The notes under the pieces were generated by a model. It made no database searches. It was not told the origin of the DNA and saw nothing but the letters and a program-made list of their open reading frames with translations. Below, piece after piece: positions 14,290-22,140 of a stretch of 32,987 bases of DNA (its first letter is position 1; every line of letters begins with the position of its first letter). This DNA comes from a bacterium. GTDB taxonomy: Bacteria > Actinomycetota > Coriobacteriia > Coriobacteriales > CADBOM01. The stretch spans positions 1 to 32,987 of the forward strand of contig JAILQZ010000036.1 in the NCBI GenBank assembly GCA_024698685.1. The letters run 5' to 3'. Position numbers and translations under genes: made by a program.

Positions 14290-15800
14290 CGCTCCGTTTC
14301 TTTCTTCGCCTTGCCTGCGTTGCCCGACCTCTCGACCTTGGGCAGCGCTTCGACGTCAACCTTGCCATTGGCGGTCAGGGGCATCCGCTCAAGGCGCACG
14401 AAGAGCTCGGGCACCATGAACGCGGGAAGCTCTGCGGCCATCTGGACGCGGATCTGTCCCTCGGACACATCGCCGTCGGCAACGTAATACGCCGTCAGAT
14501 ACGAGGCCATCCCGCGCTCATCGGGATATGCGCGCACCACGCCGGTCTTCACGCCAGCGCATTCGCAAAGCACGCTTTGAACCCCGTCGGGCTCCACGCG
14601 CTGCCCCCACACCATCACCTGGTTGTCCTTGCGATGCACGAACGCGATGTCGCCGTTCGGCAGCTCGTAACCCAGGTCGCCAGAGCGGTAGAGCCTCGTG
14701 CCATCAGGGCGCTCAGCAAACGAGGTGGCGTGCATGTTGGCATGGCCGATGTAGCCGCGGCCCACGCCATCGCCGCCAATGCAGATCTCACCCACAGTGC
14801 CTGTCGGCACTGGCTGCAGGCTTCCATCGAGGATGCGAACCGTGGCGCCGAGCACCGCATGCCCTATGGGATACGTGCCGTCTGCAAGCTCGCTACCCGG
14901 CGTGCACCGGAAATAGTTCGAGCAGACGGTGGTCTCGGAAGGTCCGTAGGTGTTGTAGACCGCAACCTTGTCCACGAGATTCGCCACATAGCTTGTGCGC
15001 AGCACGTCGCCTCCGCTGATGAGCAGCCGCAGGCTCGCGGGAATCGTTGCGAGGTCGTTCATCTCCATCAGCAGATAGGGGAAGCCCGACACCATCGTGA
15101 CGCCAAGGCGCTCGATGAACGCCATGAGCTCCTCAACGCTGTTGCGGGTCTCGGGGGTGGGAATGGCCAGCGCAGCGCCGTTGAGCAGCGTCGCGAACAC
15201 CTCCTCGACAAAGATGTCGAACGTGCATACCGAATGCTGCAGCATCACGTCGCCAGGCCCGTTTTGAAACTCGTGGTGGAACGCGCGCGCATAATGGCAC
15301 ACGTTGCGCTGTTCGATGGCGATGCCCTTGGGCCTTCCCGTGCTGCCCGATGTGTAGAGAACGTAGGCGAGATCGCTGGGCTGCACCAGCACCGGTGCGA
15401 CGGCATCGGTGGCCGCCTTCGCCTCGAAACCGTGCTCGATCGCAACGATCGGCACCGAGCCGATGCCGTCGAAGCGGTGCGCGTACTCCGCATGGGCGAG
15501 GATGCAATCGGCTTGGCAGTCTTGCATCATGAAGCGGATGCGGGCATCGGGGAAGCTCGGCTCGACGGGCACATAGGCCGCACCGGCGCGCAGCACGCCG
15601 AGGATGGCCGCGATCATCTCGACGCCGTGGTCCATGATGATGCCCACGCGCTGCACTTTGGCGGGCAGCAGCGACTGGATTGCCGCCGCCATGCGCTCGA
15701 GCTGTGAGAACGTGAGCGCGCGGTCTTCGCCTTGCACCGCAAGCGCATCGGGACGCGCCGCGACTTGCGCCGCGAACATCTCGAATACGGTCTGGTACAT
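14286..15800 (-). CDS. Stand-alone amino-acid adenylation enzyme
   Basis: This 504-residue protein is an NRPS-type adenylation domain without a carrier or condensation domain. Motifs seen: A3 YTSGSTGRPKG at 149-159, A4 FDIFVEEVF with Asp195 at the position that holds the alpha-amino group, A5 NTYGPSETT at 283-291, A7 YRSGDLGYE, and A10 PLTANGKVD with the catalytic Lys near the C-terminus. The A8 hinge is degenerate (KDNQVMVWGQRVEPDGVQ). Asp195 argues for a true amino-acid substrate. It should form an aminoacyl-AMP from ATP, but its acceptor is not encoded nearby. It is not part of a dlt operon: no DltB, DltC or DltD is present. The GNAT gene overlaps its stop. Confidence 0.9.
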   Translation of the reverse strand: MYQTVFEMFAAQVAARPDALAVQGEDRALTFSQLERMAAAIQSLLPAKVQRVGIIMDHGVEMIAAILGVLRAGAAYVPVEPSFPDARIRFMMQDCQADCILAHAEYAHRFDGIGSVPIVAIEHGFEAKAATDAVAPVLVQPSDLAYVLYTSGSTGRPKGIAIEQRNVCHYARAFHHEFQNGPGDVMLQHSVCTFDIFVEEVFATLLNGAALAIPTPETRNSVEELMAFIERLGVTMVSGFPYLLMEMNDLATIPASLRLLISGGDVLRTSYVANLVDKVAVYNTYGPSETTVCSNYFRCTPGSELADGTYPIGHAVLGATVRILDGSLQPVPTGTVGEICIGGDGVGRGYIGHANMHATSFAERPDGTRLYRSGDLGYELPNGDIAFVHRKDNQVMVWGQRVEPDGVQSVLCECAGVKTGVVRAYPDERGMASYLTAYYVADGDVSEGQIRVQMAAELPAFMVPELFVRLERMPLTANGKVDVEALPKVERSGNAGKAKKETER

Positions 15801-15960
15801 GTGCGCTTCCTCCGCTTCCGTCTTTGCAGATTGCCCAGTCTAAGCATACCCGATGCAGCAGTGCCAGCGTAGAGAAAGCAACCCAGAGGAATGGCTCTTT
15901 CGGGTTGGCTTCGCAGGCAGGCCTAGCGAGCATCCTCGACATCTCTGCCAGATAGACGAA

Positions 15961-15989
15961 GGGCAGCTGCAGGATCATCGCAGCTGCCC
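15961..15989 (-). terminator. Stem-loop after the CoA-disulfide reductase gene
   Basis: GGGCAGCTGC at 15961-15970 pairs exactly with GCAGCTGCCC at 15980-15989 around a 9-base loop, 33 bases after the reductase stop. The minus-strand sequence after it (CTTCGTCTATCT) is only mildly T-rich, so this is a probable but weak intrinsic terminator. Confidence 0.5.
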
Positions 15990-16022
15990 ACTCGGCATTA
16001 TGTTGTGCGCAGCGCGGGATCT

Positions 16023-17723
16023 CTACAGCTCAGCGCCGCACGCAGTGGCCGACTTCTTGCGCAGTCCGCCGCCGCGCTTGACCTCGCGGTAGAACGCGAA
16101 GCCTCCCATGAGGTTCTTGCAGTCGTAGCCGTGCTGCTCCAGCACGCGGCACGCGACGTAGCCGCGCATGCCCATGCCGCAGATCACGTAGACCGGCCTG
16201 TCCTTGGGAATTTCATCGAGGTGCTCGCGGATGCCGTCGACGCAGACGTTGATGGCGCCATCGAGGCTTCCATTGGCGAACTCCTCGGGCGTGCGGATGT
16301 CCAAGAGCGTCACGCTGCCGTCGCGCGGCAGATCCTCGGACTCGTCGATCGAATATGATTTGAAGAGCCCGGCGCGCAGGTTCTGGATGACGTAGCCTGC
16401 GAGGTTGGCCGGATCCTTCGCCGACGAGAACGGCGGGGCATAGGCCAAGTCGAGCTGAGCGAGGTCGTCGGCCGTCATTTCCGCGCGGATCGCGGTTGCG
16501 AATACGTCGATATGCTTGTCGATGCTCTCGAATCCCACGATCTGCGCACCGAGGATGCGGCCATCGGCTGGGGCGTAGAGCACCTTCATGGTCATCATGG
16601 TTCCGCCCGGGTAGAACTCGGCATGCGAGTCGGGACGCAGCACCACGACCTTGTAGTCGATGCCCGCCGCCTGGGCGCCCTTCTCGTTGAGGCCGGTCGC
16701 GGCGATCGTGAGGTCGAACAGCTTGAGGATCGACGAGCCCTGCGAGCCCAGGTATTCCATGTCTCCGCCCGCGATGTTGGTCGCAGCGATTCGCGCTTCC
16801 TTGTTTGCCGGTCCCGCCAGCGCGATGAACGCGTCCTGGCAGGTTACGCTCTGCTTGACCTGCACAGCGTCGCCCACCGCGTAGATGTTTGGATCGGACG
16901 TGCGCATGTGAGAATCGACCACGATCGCCTTGCGGATGCCCAGCTCCAAGCCGGCGTCGGCTGCCAAGGTGGTCTCGGGGGCTACGCCCACGCCCATGAT
17001 CACGAGATCGGCATCGATGGCGCTGCCGTCCGAGAGCACCACGCGCATGCCCTCGCCAGACTCGAGGCGCTCGAAGGCATTTGCACCCGTCTCGAGGCGC
17101 AGATCGAGGCCGTGGTCGCGCAAGTGCGCATGCACCATGCACGCCATGTCGAAGTCGAATGGCGGGAACACCTGCGGGCTCAGCTCGACGAGCGAGGTTT
17201 CGATGCCAGACTCGATGAGGTTCTCAGCCACTTCGAGGCCGATGGAGCCGCCGCCGACCACGACGGCGCGCTTCGGCTGCTTCTCATCGATATACGAGCG
17301 GATACGCAGGGTGTCTTCAACTGTGCGCAGCGTCATGATGCGCTCGTCGTCGGCACCGGGTACCGGCGGACGCACCGGCTTGGCGCCAGGCGACAGCAGT
17401 AGCTTGTCGTAGCCCTCGACGTACTCGGTGCCATCGTCGAGCTTGCGCACCGTCACGGTCTTTGCGGTACGGTCGATGCTCAGCACCTCCTGCTTCACGC
17501 GAACGTCGACGTTGAAACGCGCGTCGAAGCTCTCGGGAGGCTGCAGCGTCAGCTCGCCAGCATCTTCGATGACGCCGCCGATGAAATAGGGCAGGCCGCA
17601 GTTCGCATACGAGATGAACCCGCTGCGTTCGATCATGACGATCTCCACGGATTCGTCTAGCCTGCGCAAACGGGCGGCAGCCGTGGCACCGCCAGCCACG
17701 CCGCCTACGATCACAACCTTCAT
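16023..17723 (-). CDS. CoA-disulfide reductase with C-terminal rhodanese domain
   Basis: The ATG at 17723 is preferred to one at 17729 because AAGGAG then has an 8-base gap. The 566-residue protein has an FAD-binding N-terminus (VVIVGGVAGGATAAARL), Cys42 in SYANCGLPY matching the single redox cysteine of CoA-disulfide reductases, a second nucleotide site VVVGGGSIGLEVAENL for NAD(P)H, and a pyridine-nucleotide dimerisation domain to about residue 440. A rhodanese domain follows, with the active loop CGMGMRGYVACRV. Such fusions reduce CoA disulfides, persulfides or polysulfides and move sulfane sulfur. The second rhodanese lies 66 bases upstream on the same strand, so the two may act together in sulfur metabolism or redox defence. 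Confidence 0.93.
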   Translation of the reverse strand: MKVVIVGGVAGGATAAARLRRLDESVEIVMIERSGFISYANCGLPYFIGGVIEDAGELTLQPPESFDARFNVDVRVKQEVLSIDRTAKTVTVRKLDDGTEYVEGYDKLLLSPGAKPVRPPVPGADDERIMTLRTVEDTLRIRSYIDEKQPKRAVVVGGGSIGLEVAENLIESGIETSLVELSPQVFPPFDFDMACMVHAHLRDHGLDLRLETGANAFERLESGEGMRVVLSDGSAIDADLVIMGVGVAPETTLAADAGLELGIRKAIVVDSHMRTSDPNIYAVGDAVQVKQSVTCQDAFIALAGPANKEARIAATNIAGGDMEYLGSQGSSILKLFDLTIAATGLNEKGAQAAGIDYKVVVLRPDSHAEFYPGGTMMTMKVLYAPADGRILGAQIVGFESIDKHIDVFATAIRAEMTADDLAQLDLAYAPPFSSAKDPANLAGYVIQNLRAGLFKSYSIDESEDLPRDGSVTLLDIRTPEEFANGSLDGAINVCVDGIREHLDEIPKDRPVYVICGMGMRGYVACRVLEQHGYDCKNLMGGFAFYREVKRGGGLRKKSATACGAEL

Positions 17724-17789
17724 GTGCATCGCTCCTTCGCTATTGCTTGCTTCAAAGGTTTGCCGCGCTCAGCGGCCAGTTTTGCGACT

Positions 17790-18410
17790 TCAGTCGATTG
17801 GCGTGAGCCTCGAGAAGTCGATGCTCCAAACCTCATGGCCGTTCGTGTTGATGGTTCGCGTGCCGTCCTCGTTCAGCGTCACGATAGTGTCACCGCACTT
17901 GCCCGCATAATCCCAGCCTCCGCCAGTGTGGTAGATCTTGTCGGGGTCGTATCCCAGCGCGATGAGGCACGAGCGCGTCATTGCCGCATATCCGCCGCCG
18001 CCGCACATGAGGAAGATGACCTTGTCGCGGGGGAACAGCTTCTCGACGATCTCGAGCGACTCCTTGTAGTTGGGGCGCACGGCCAGCGCGTTGATCTCGC
18101 CTTCGTAGTCGACGCTGAACAGGCAGTCAGAACGATAGGCGCCTGCGACACGCATGGGGCCGAGCTCGAAGATGTAGGGCAGCGGGGTGATGGCGTATCC
18201 CTGAACGCAAACGCCCAGCTCGCGAGCGCCGCCAACCTTATCGAATTCGCAGCTATCCTCGAGCAGGCGCATATCGCGATAGACAACGCCGTCGATGAAC
18301 AGGTGCTCATCGATGGTATCCAGGTTGATGTTGGCATCGACGCCGAAATCGTCATCGGTGCGGGGTTGGGGCTTGGGCAGATCGGCAGGCGACTTGTACT
18401 TGTCGTTCAT
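17790..18410 (-). CDS. Rhodanese-like sulfurtransferase
   Basis: The 206-residue protein starts at the ATG at 18410, with AGGAGG in front. The rhodanese-like fold is seen in the C-terminal half: DKVIFLMCGGGGYAAMTRSCLIALGYDPDKIYHTGGGWDY, with a Cys-Gly-Gly-Gly-Gly-Tyr-Ala loop in the place of the usual six-residue active loop. The N-terminal 100 residues are less typical and contain ITPLPYIFELGPMRVAGAYRSDCLFSVD. It has no signal peptide and is probably cytosolic. Its partner gene, 66 bases downstream, encodes a CoA-disulfide reductase with its own rhodanese domain. Sulfane-sulfur transfer is likely, though the glycine-rich loop may alter activity (inference). Confidence 0.85.
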   Translation of the reverse strand: MNDKYKSPADLPKPQPRTDDDFGVDANINLDTIDEHLFIDGVVYRDMRLLEDSCEFDKVGGARELGVCVQGYAITPLPYIFELGPMRVAGAYRSDCLFSVDYEGEINALAVRPNYKESLEIVEKLFPRDKVIFLMCGGGGYAAMTRSCLIALGYDPDKIYHTGGGWDYAGKCGDTIVTLNEDGTRTINTNGHEVWSIDFSRLTPID

Positions 18411-18570
18411 GGTTTGATCCTCCTCGTGGGTGCATGCCCGGATGCTTGCCGGTGCCATGCATGAAAATAGGACATGACGGAATGAGGCAGCGCGATAGGC
18501 GCGCTACGGCACCAATCTTAACACGAAACCACCAGTAGCGTGCGGTATATGAGCAAAGTGGGAGAGGGTG

Positions 18571-18599
18571 CTTTGGGGAGCAAATGCCTAGGCTATAAT
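18571..18599 (+). promoter_or_regulatory. Promoter of the small acidic gene
   Basis: A perfect -10 TATAAT lies at 18594-18599, with a weak -35-like CTTTGG at 18571-18576 and 17 bases between. Transcription would start near 18606, leaving a leader of about 58 bases before the ATG at 18664. The small acidic gene is the only plus-strand gene that follows. Confidence 0.6.
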
Positions 18600-18663
18600 T
18601 GCCTTTAATGAGTGAAAGCCGCTGGAATGGTGGCACGGGTCAGCCAAGACTTCGGAGGCAAGC

Positions 18664-18888
18664 ATGGAAGAACCCATGAAGATCGTTTGGGACTTGAATA
18701 TCATCGACGAGGAGGAACTGCCCCCGAGAGAGCCCACCTACCACCTTTGCCAAGATGACTACAACGATCTCAACGCGGGCCTCATCCTGCTCGAGGAGGA
18801 TGAAGTCGACGAGGAGCCTGCGCACTACGAGGAAGAGCCGGACATCAACCTGATCTACGGTTATTACGAGGAAAGCGAGTTCTACTAA
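18664..18888 (+). CDS. Very acidic small protein of unknown function
   Basis: This 74-residue protein is not recognised. Of 74 residues, 25 are Asp or Glu and only 2 are Lys or Arg, so it is highly negative and likely cytosolic. It has one Cys (C29) and a Tyr-rich tail (YGYYEESEFY). It is supported as a real gene by GGAGG five bases before the ATG, a consensus -10 box upstream and a strong terminator downstream. A role as an inhibitor, DNA mimic or charged regulator is possible but unsupported. An overlapping leader frame at 18608-18679 ends on the second in-frame ATG (18676), but it has no ribosome site. Confidence 0.78.
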   Translation: MEEPMKIVWDLNIIDEEELPPREPTYHLCQDDYNDLNAGLILLEEDEVDEEPAHYEEEPDINLIYGYYEESEFY

Positions 18889-18929
18889 GCCCGATTGCGG
18901 GCGGTTAACCCAGCCGATCAGTGCTTCGC

Positions 18930-18966
18930 GAATGGTTTCCGAGGGCTTCAGGAGCCATTCTTTTTA
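18930..18966 (+). terminator. Rho-independent terminator of the small acidic gene
   Basis: GAATGG at 18930-18935 pairs with CCATTC at 18955-18960, with further TCC/GGA pairing inside, and is followed at once by TTTTTA. It lies about 42 bases after the small gene's stop and reads on the plus strand, closing that one-gene unit. Confidence 0.75.
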
Positions 18967-19015
18967 CCCTTTTACCAACGAAAATGCTGAATGCGAGCTG
19001 GCGAGAACCCCGCCG

Positions 19016-20064
19016 CTAGAACAACAGGAATAGCTTGGTCATCAGGAAGCCGAGCACGCCGCAGGCGGGGAAGGTAATGACCCACGCCAGCACCATGCGC
19101 TTGATGACTCCCCAGTTGACCTTCTTGATGTTGCGCTCAGCGCCCACGCCCACGATGGATGTGTTGCAGGTGTGCACGTCCGAGAGCGGGATGCCGGTGA
19201 AAGTTGCGAAGGCGATGCAGATCGAAGCGGAGATCATCGCCAAGGCCCCCTGGTAGGTTTCGAGCTTGGCGATGGACATGCCCACGGTCTTGATGATTCG
19301 GCGGCCGCCAACTGCGGTGCCGAGGCCCATGGCGATTCCTATGAGGAGGATGAGCCAGATGGGCATGGAGGTGCCTCCCACTTGCGCGAGACTGCCACCG
19401 GAAGCCAGGATGATGCCCATGAAGGCGATGCTGAGGAACTTCTGACCATCCTGCGAGCCGTGGAGCAGCGAGACGACGGTTCCGAAGAGAATCTGCACGA
19501 TGCGGAAGCTTCGGTCGGCATGGCTGCGCTTGAGACCCCTGAGTATCAGCTTGGTTAGGCGTGCCAGAACCAATCCACATCCAAAGCCCAATATGCTCGA
19601 GATGACCAGGCCCAGCAGGATGAGCAGCCAAGCGTGTCCGTTGATGCCTGCGAAGCCTGTGATGGCGACGCCGGCGCCGGTGATGCCCGCCATGAGCGCA
19701 TGCGAATTCGAGGTGGGATGCCGAACCACCAGCTTGCGGTGCACCAGACGATGATGGCCACCGCGCCCGCGCAGAGGCCCAACAGGGCATAGTGGGTATC
19801 GCCGCCGAAGTCCACCATGCTCAGGATGGTCTGGGCTACGGCGGTATTGAACAGCGAGATGACGAACAAGCCAACGACGCTGCAAATGGCTGCTAGGATG
19901 ATGGCTGTCTGGGGCTTGACGGAACGGGTGCCCACAAGGGTTGCAACGGCGTTTGGAGCGGCGGAAGCGCCATTTACCACGGTGGCGCCGATTACGATGA
20001 CCATGATGATCACCAGGATGGGATTGGCAAAGAGCATCTGAAGAAATGCCCCGAGTGTGATCAT
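19016..20064 (-). pseudogene. PiT-family phosphate transporter broken by a one-base frameshift
   Basis: Two frames together spell one PiT-type inorganic phosphate permease. The N-terminal part (ATG at 20064, GGAGAG upstream) reads NGASAAPNAVATLV and continues to WCTASWWFGIP. The sequence should go on as PTSNSHALMAGITGAG, but that lies in another frame. Joining them needs one extra base at about 19714-19717, in a short GGG run on the plus strand. The rest is well preserved: SLLHGSQDGQKFLS is the second signature and GIPLSDVHTCNTSIVGVG the late PiT motif. The joined length is about 349 residues with roughly ten membrane segments. The preservation elsewhere means the lesion is recent, a sequencing error, or possibly programmed, so the gene may be intact in relatives. 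Confidence 0.85.
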
Positions 20065-20112
20065 GGCTCTCCATCAAACGAAGCTGGCATAGCGCATTCT
20101 CACGCAAAATAC

Positions 20113-20118
20113 ATTATA
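20113..20118 (-). promoter_or_regulatory. -10 box upstream of the PiT gene
   Basis: A consensus TATAAT reads on the minus strand at 20118-20113, about 50 bases before the PiT ATG. I see no good -35; only a weak TTAGAC-like hexamer lies upstream of it. Overlapping control with the divergent oxidoreductase promoter is possible. Confidence 0.45.
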
Positions 20119-20140
20119 GCTTAAATGGAAAGTGTCTAAG

Positions 20141-20173
20141 CGTTCGCGTCGCAAACGTTCTTGCACGTATAAT
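20141..20173 (+). promoter_or_regulatory. Dyad and -10 box upstream of the OYE-family gene
   Basis: TATAAT at 20168-20173 is a consensus -10 for the oxidoreductase. Directly upstream, CGTTCGCG at 20141-20148 and CGCAAACG at 20150-20157 form a dyad with one mismatch and a single-base spacer, where the -35 would be. No clear -35 is present, so an activator or repressor site is plausible. Confidence 0.5.
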
Positions 20174-20220
20174 TCGATGTAGGAAATACGCGATCAGGCA
20201 GATCGAAGGAGGTCGCGCAA

Positions 20221-22134
20221 ATGCTCAAGTATCCGCATCTGTTCTCGCCGATCAAGGTGGGAAATGTGGTTTTCAGGAACAGGATCTTCGCTTCGCCCAC
20301 GGGATGGGTGGACATCAAGGATGATTGCACGTTGCCCGACGAGGCCATCGACTACTATGCCGAGAAGGCCAAGGGTGGCGCGGCATCCGTCTGCGTCGGC
20401 GAGTGCCAGGTGGACCATCCCAGGGGCTCGCGCGGTGGAAGATGCATCGACCTGCTCACCCCGCGCAATCTCTTCTACATGGGCAAGATCGCGGATAAGG
20501 TCAAGCGCCATGGAGCGGTAGCCTCCGCCGAGCTCTCCCATTGCGGACGCTATGGTGGCAAGCATCTCGGGCCATCCGAAGGGGTCGTAGACGGTCATCT
20601 CATCACCGCATACACCGAGCGCGACATCGAGGAGATCCTTGAAAACTATGTGATTTCCGCGGTAAACGCCAAGAACCAGGGCTTCAACATGGTTACGATC
20701 CACGGCGGCCACGGCTGGCTTCCTGAGCAGTTCTTCAGCGAGTTCACCAACCAGCGCACAGACGAGTGGGGCGGCACCCGCGAGAGACGCGCCCGCTTCG
20801 CGATAGCCATCTGCGACAGGATTCACGAGGCGCTCGGCAGGGATTTCCCCATCGAGTTTCGCATCAGCGCTTCCGAGCTCACCCAGGGCTACGGCCTTGA
20901 CGAGGGCATCGAATACGCCAAGGCGCTAGACGGCCACGCGGACATAATCCATGTGTCGCTCGGCGTTCATGGCACGCTCTCCAACGACGAATGGCAGGCC
21001 TGCGCGCCCACAATGTTCCAAGAGGAGGGAGCGCTGGTGGAGTACGCTGCGGCTGTCAAGAGGGAGATGAAGCACTCGCTGGTCGGAACGGTGGGCTCGA
21101 TCTCGCGCCCGGAGATGATGGAGGAGATCATCGCTTCGGGCAAGGCCGACTTCGTCAACTGCGCGCGTGCGCTGCTCTGCGATCCGTATCTGCCGGAGAA
21201 GGCCCGCGCCGGTCGCGACGACGAGATCCGTCCGTGCATCAGGTGCATGAGCTGCTGGTCCTCGATCCTGACCGGCAAGCTGACCTGTGCGCTCAACCCC
21301 AGGACCTCCCGTGAGGCCGAATTCCCAGAGGGCGCAGAGGCCAAGGTCAAGAAGGACGTCGTGGTTATCGGCGGTGGAATCGCCGGCATGCAGGCGGCCC
21401 TTACCGCGCGGCAATGCGGCCATACGGTCACCTTGCTGGAGAAGGGCGATCGTCTCGGCGGCGGCATGCTCTGCGAAGAGAAAGTGCCGTTCAAGCGGTA
21501 TTTCCGGCGCTATCTGGAGTTCCAGGCCCGCGAGCTGGAGAGAGCGGGAGTGGACGTGCGGCTGGGCACTGAGGCCACCTTTGAGTTGATGGAAGAGATG
21601 CGCCCCGACGTTATCCTAGCATGCATCGGATCCAAGCCGGCGCTGCCGCCAATCCCAGGCATCGATGCGCCCAACGTGGTGACTGCGCAATGCGCTTTCG
21701 CGAACCCCGAGAGGCTGGGGAAGAGGATGGCGATCATCGGCGGCGGCCTGGTAGGTTGCGAGCTCGCCATCTTCCTCGACATGGAGGGGCTGGACGTCGA
21801 GGTGATCGAGATGGCCTCCGACATCAGCGCGCCCGGGTTGAGCTCACAGCGCATCGCGGTCAAGCGCGAGATGCGGCGCAGGGGAATGACGGTGACGTTC
21901 AACACCATGGCCTCGCGGATAGCTGAAGAGGGGCTGTATTGCACCCAAGGCGGGGAAGAGCGGCTGATCGAGGCGGATACGGTTATCATTGCCACAGGGC
22001 AGAAACCGTTGGCTGAGGAGGCCTTCGCCTTCGCGCCCTGCGCTCCGCAGTTCCAGATGATCGGCGATTGCAGCAGCGTCGCCAACATAATGACTGCGGT
22101 CAGGAACGCATATACCATAGCAAGGGACCTTTAG
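20221..22134 (+). CDS. Old-yellow-enzyme/FAD iron-sulfur oxidoreductase
   Basis: The 637-residue protein has the three-domain plan of 2,4-dienoyl-CoA reductase, enoate reductase and BaiCD/BaiH enzymes. The FMN barrel (1-335) holds HGGHGWLPEQF with His161 and His164 at the catalytic site and NQRTDEWGG. A 4Fe-4S site follows with Cys339, Cys342, Cys345 and Cys356. The spacing Cx2Cx2C is one residue tighter than the usual Cx2Cx3C. The FAD part begins VVIGGGIAGMQAAL at 381-395, and the NAD(P)H-binding site IIGGGLVGCELAIFL comes later. Such enzymes reduce activated C=C bonds, for example in bile acids, enoates or dietary phenols; the substrate here is unknown. AAGGAGG precedes the ATG. The acyltransferase gene follows 6 bases after the stop. 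Confidence 0.92.
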   Translation: MLKYPHLFSPIKVGNVVFRNRIFASPTGWVDIKDDCTLPDEAIDYYAEKAKGGAASVCVGECQVDHPRGSRGGRCIDLLTPRNLFYMGKIADKVKRHGAVASAELSHCGRYGGKHLGPSEGVVDGHLITAYTERDIEEILENYVISAVNAKNQGFNMVTIHGGHGWLPEQFFSEFTNQRTDEWGGTRERRARFAIAICDRIHEALGRDFPIEFRISASELTQGYGLDEGIEYAKALDGHADIIHVSLGVHGTLSNDEWQACAPTMFQEEGALVEYAAAVKREMKHSLVGTVGSISRPEMMEEIIASGKADFVNCARALLCDPYLPEKARAGRDDEIRPCIRCMSCWSSILTGKLTCALNPRTSREAEFPEGAEAKVKKDVVVIGGGIAGMQAALTARQCGHTVTLLEKGDRLGGGMLCEEKVPFKRYFRRYLEFQARELERAGVDVRLGTEATFELMEEMRPDVILACIGSKPALPPIPGIDAPNVVTAQCAFANPERLGKRMAIIGGGLVGCELAIFLDMEGLDVEVIEMASDISAPGLSSQRIAVKREMRRRGMTVTFNTMASRIAEEGLYCTQGGEERLIEADTVIIATGQKPLAEEAFAFAPCAPQFQMIGDCSSVANIMTAVRNAYTIARDL

Positions 22135-22140
22135 GGAATC

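Noticed and set aside
14286-15800. D-alanine ligase DltA
   Set aside because: No DltB, DltC or DltD is present, so a teichoic-acid role is unsupported.
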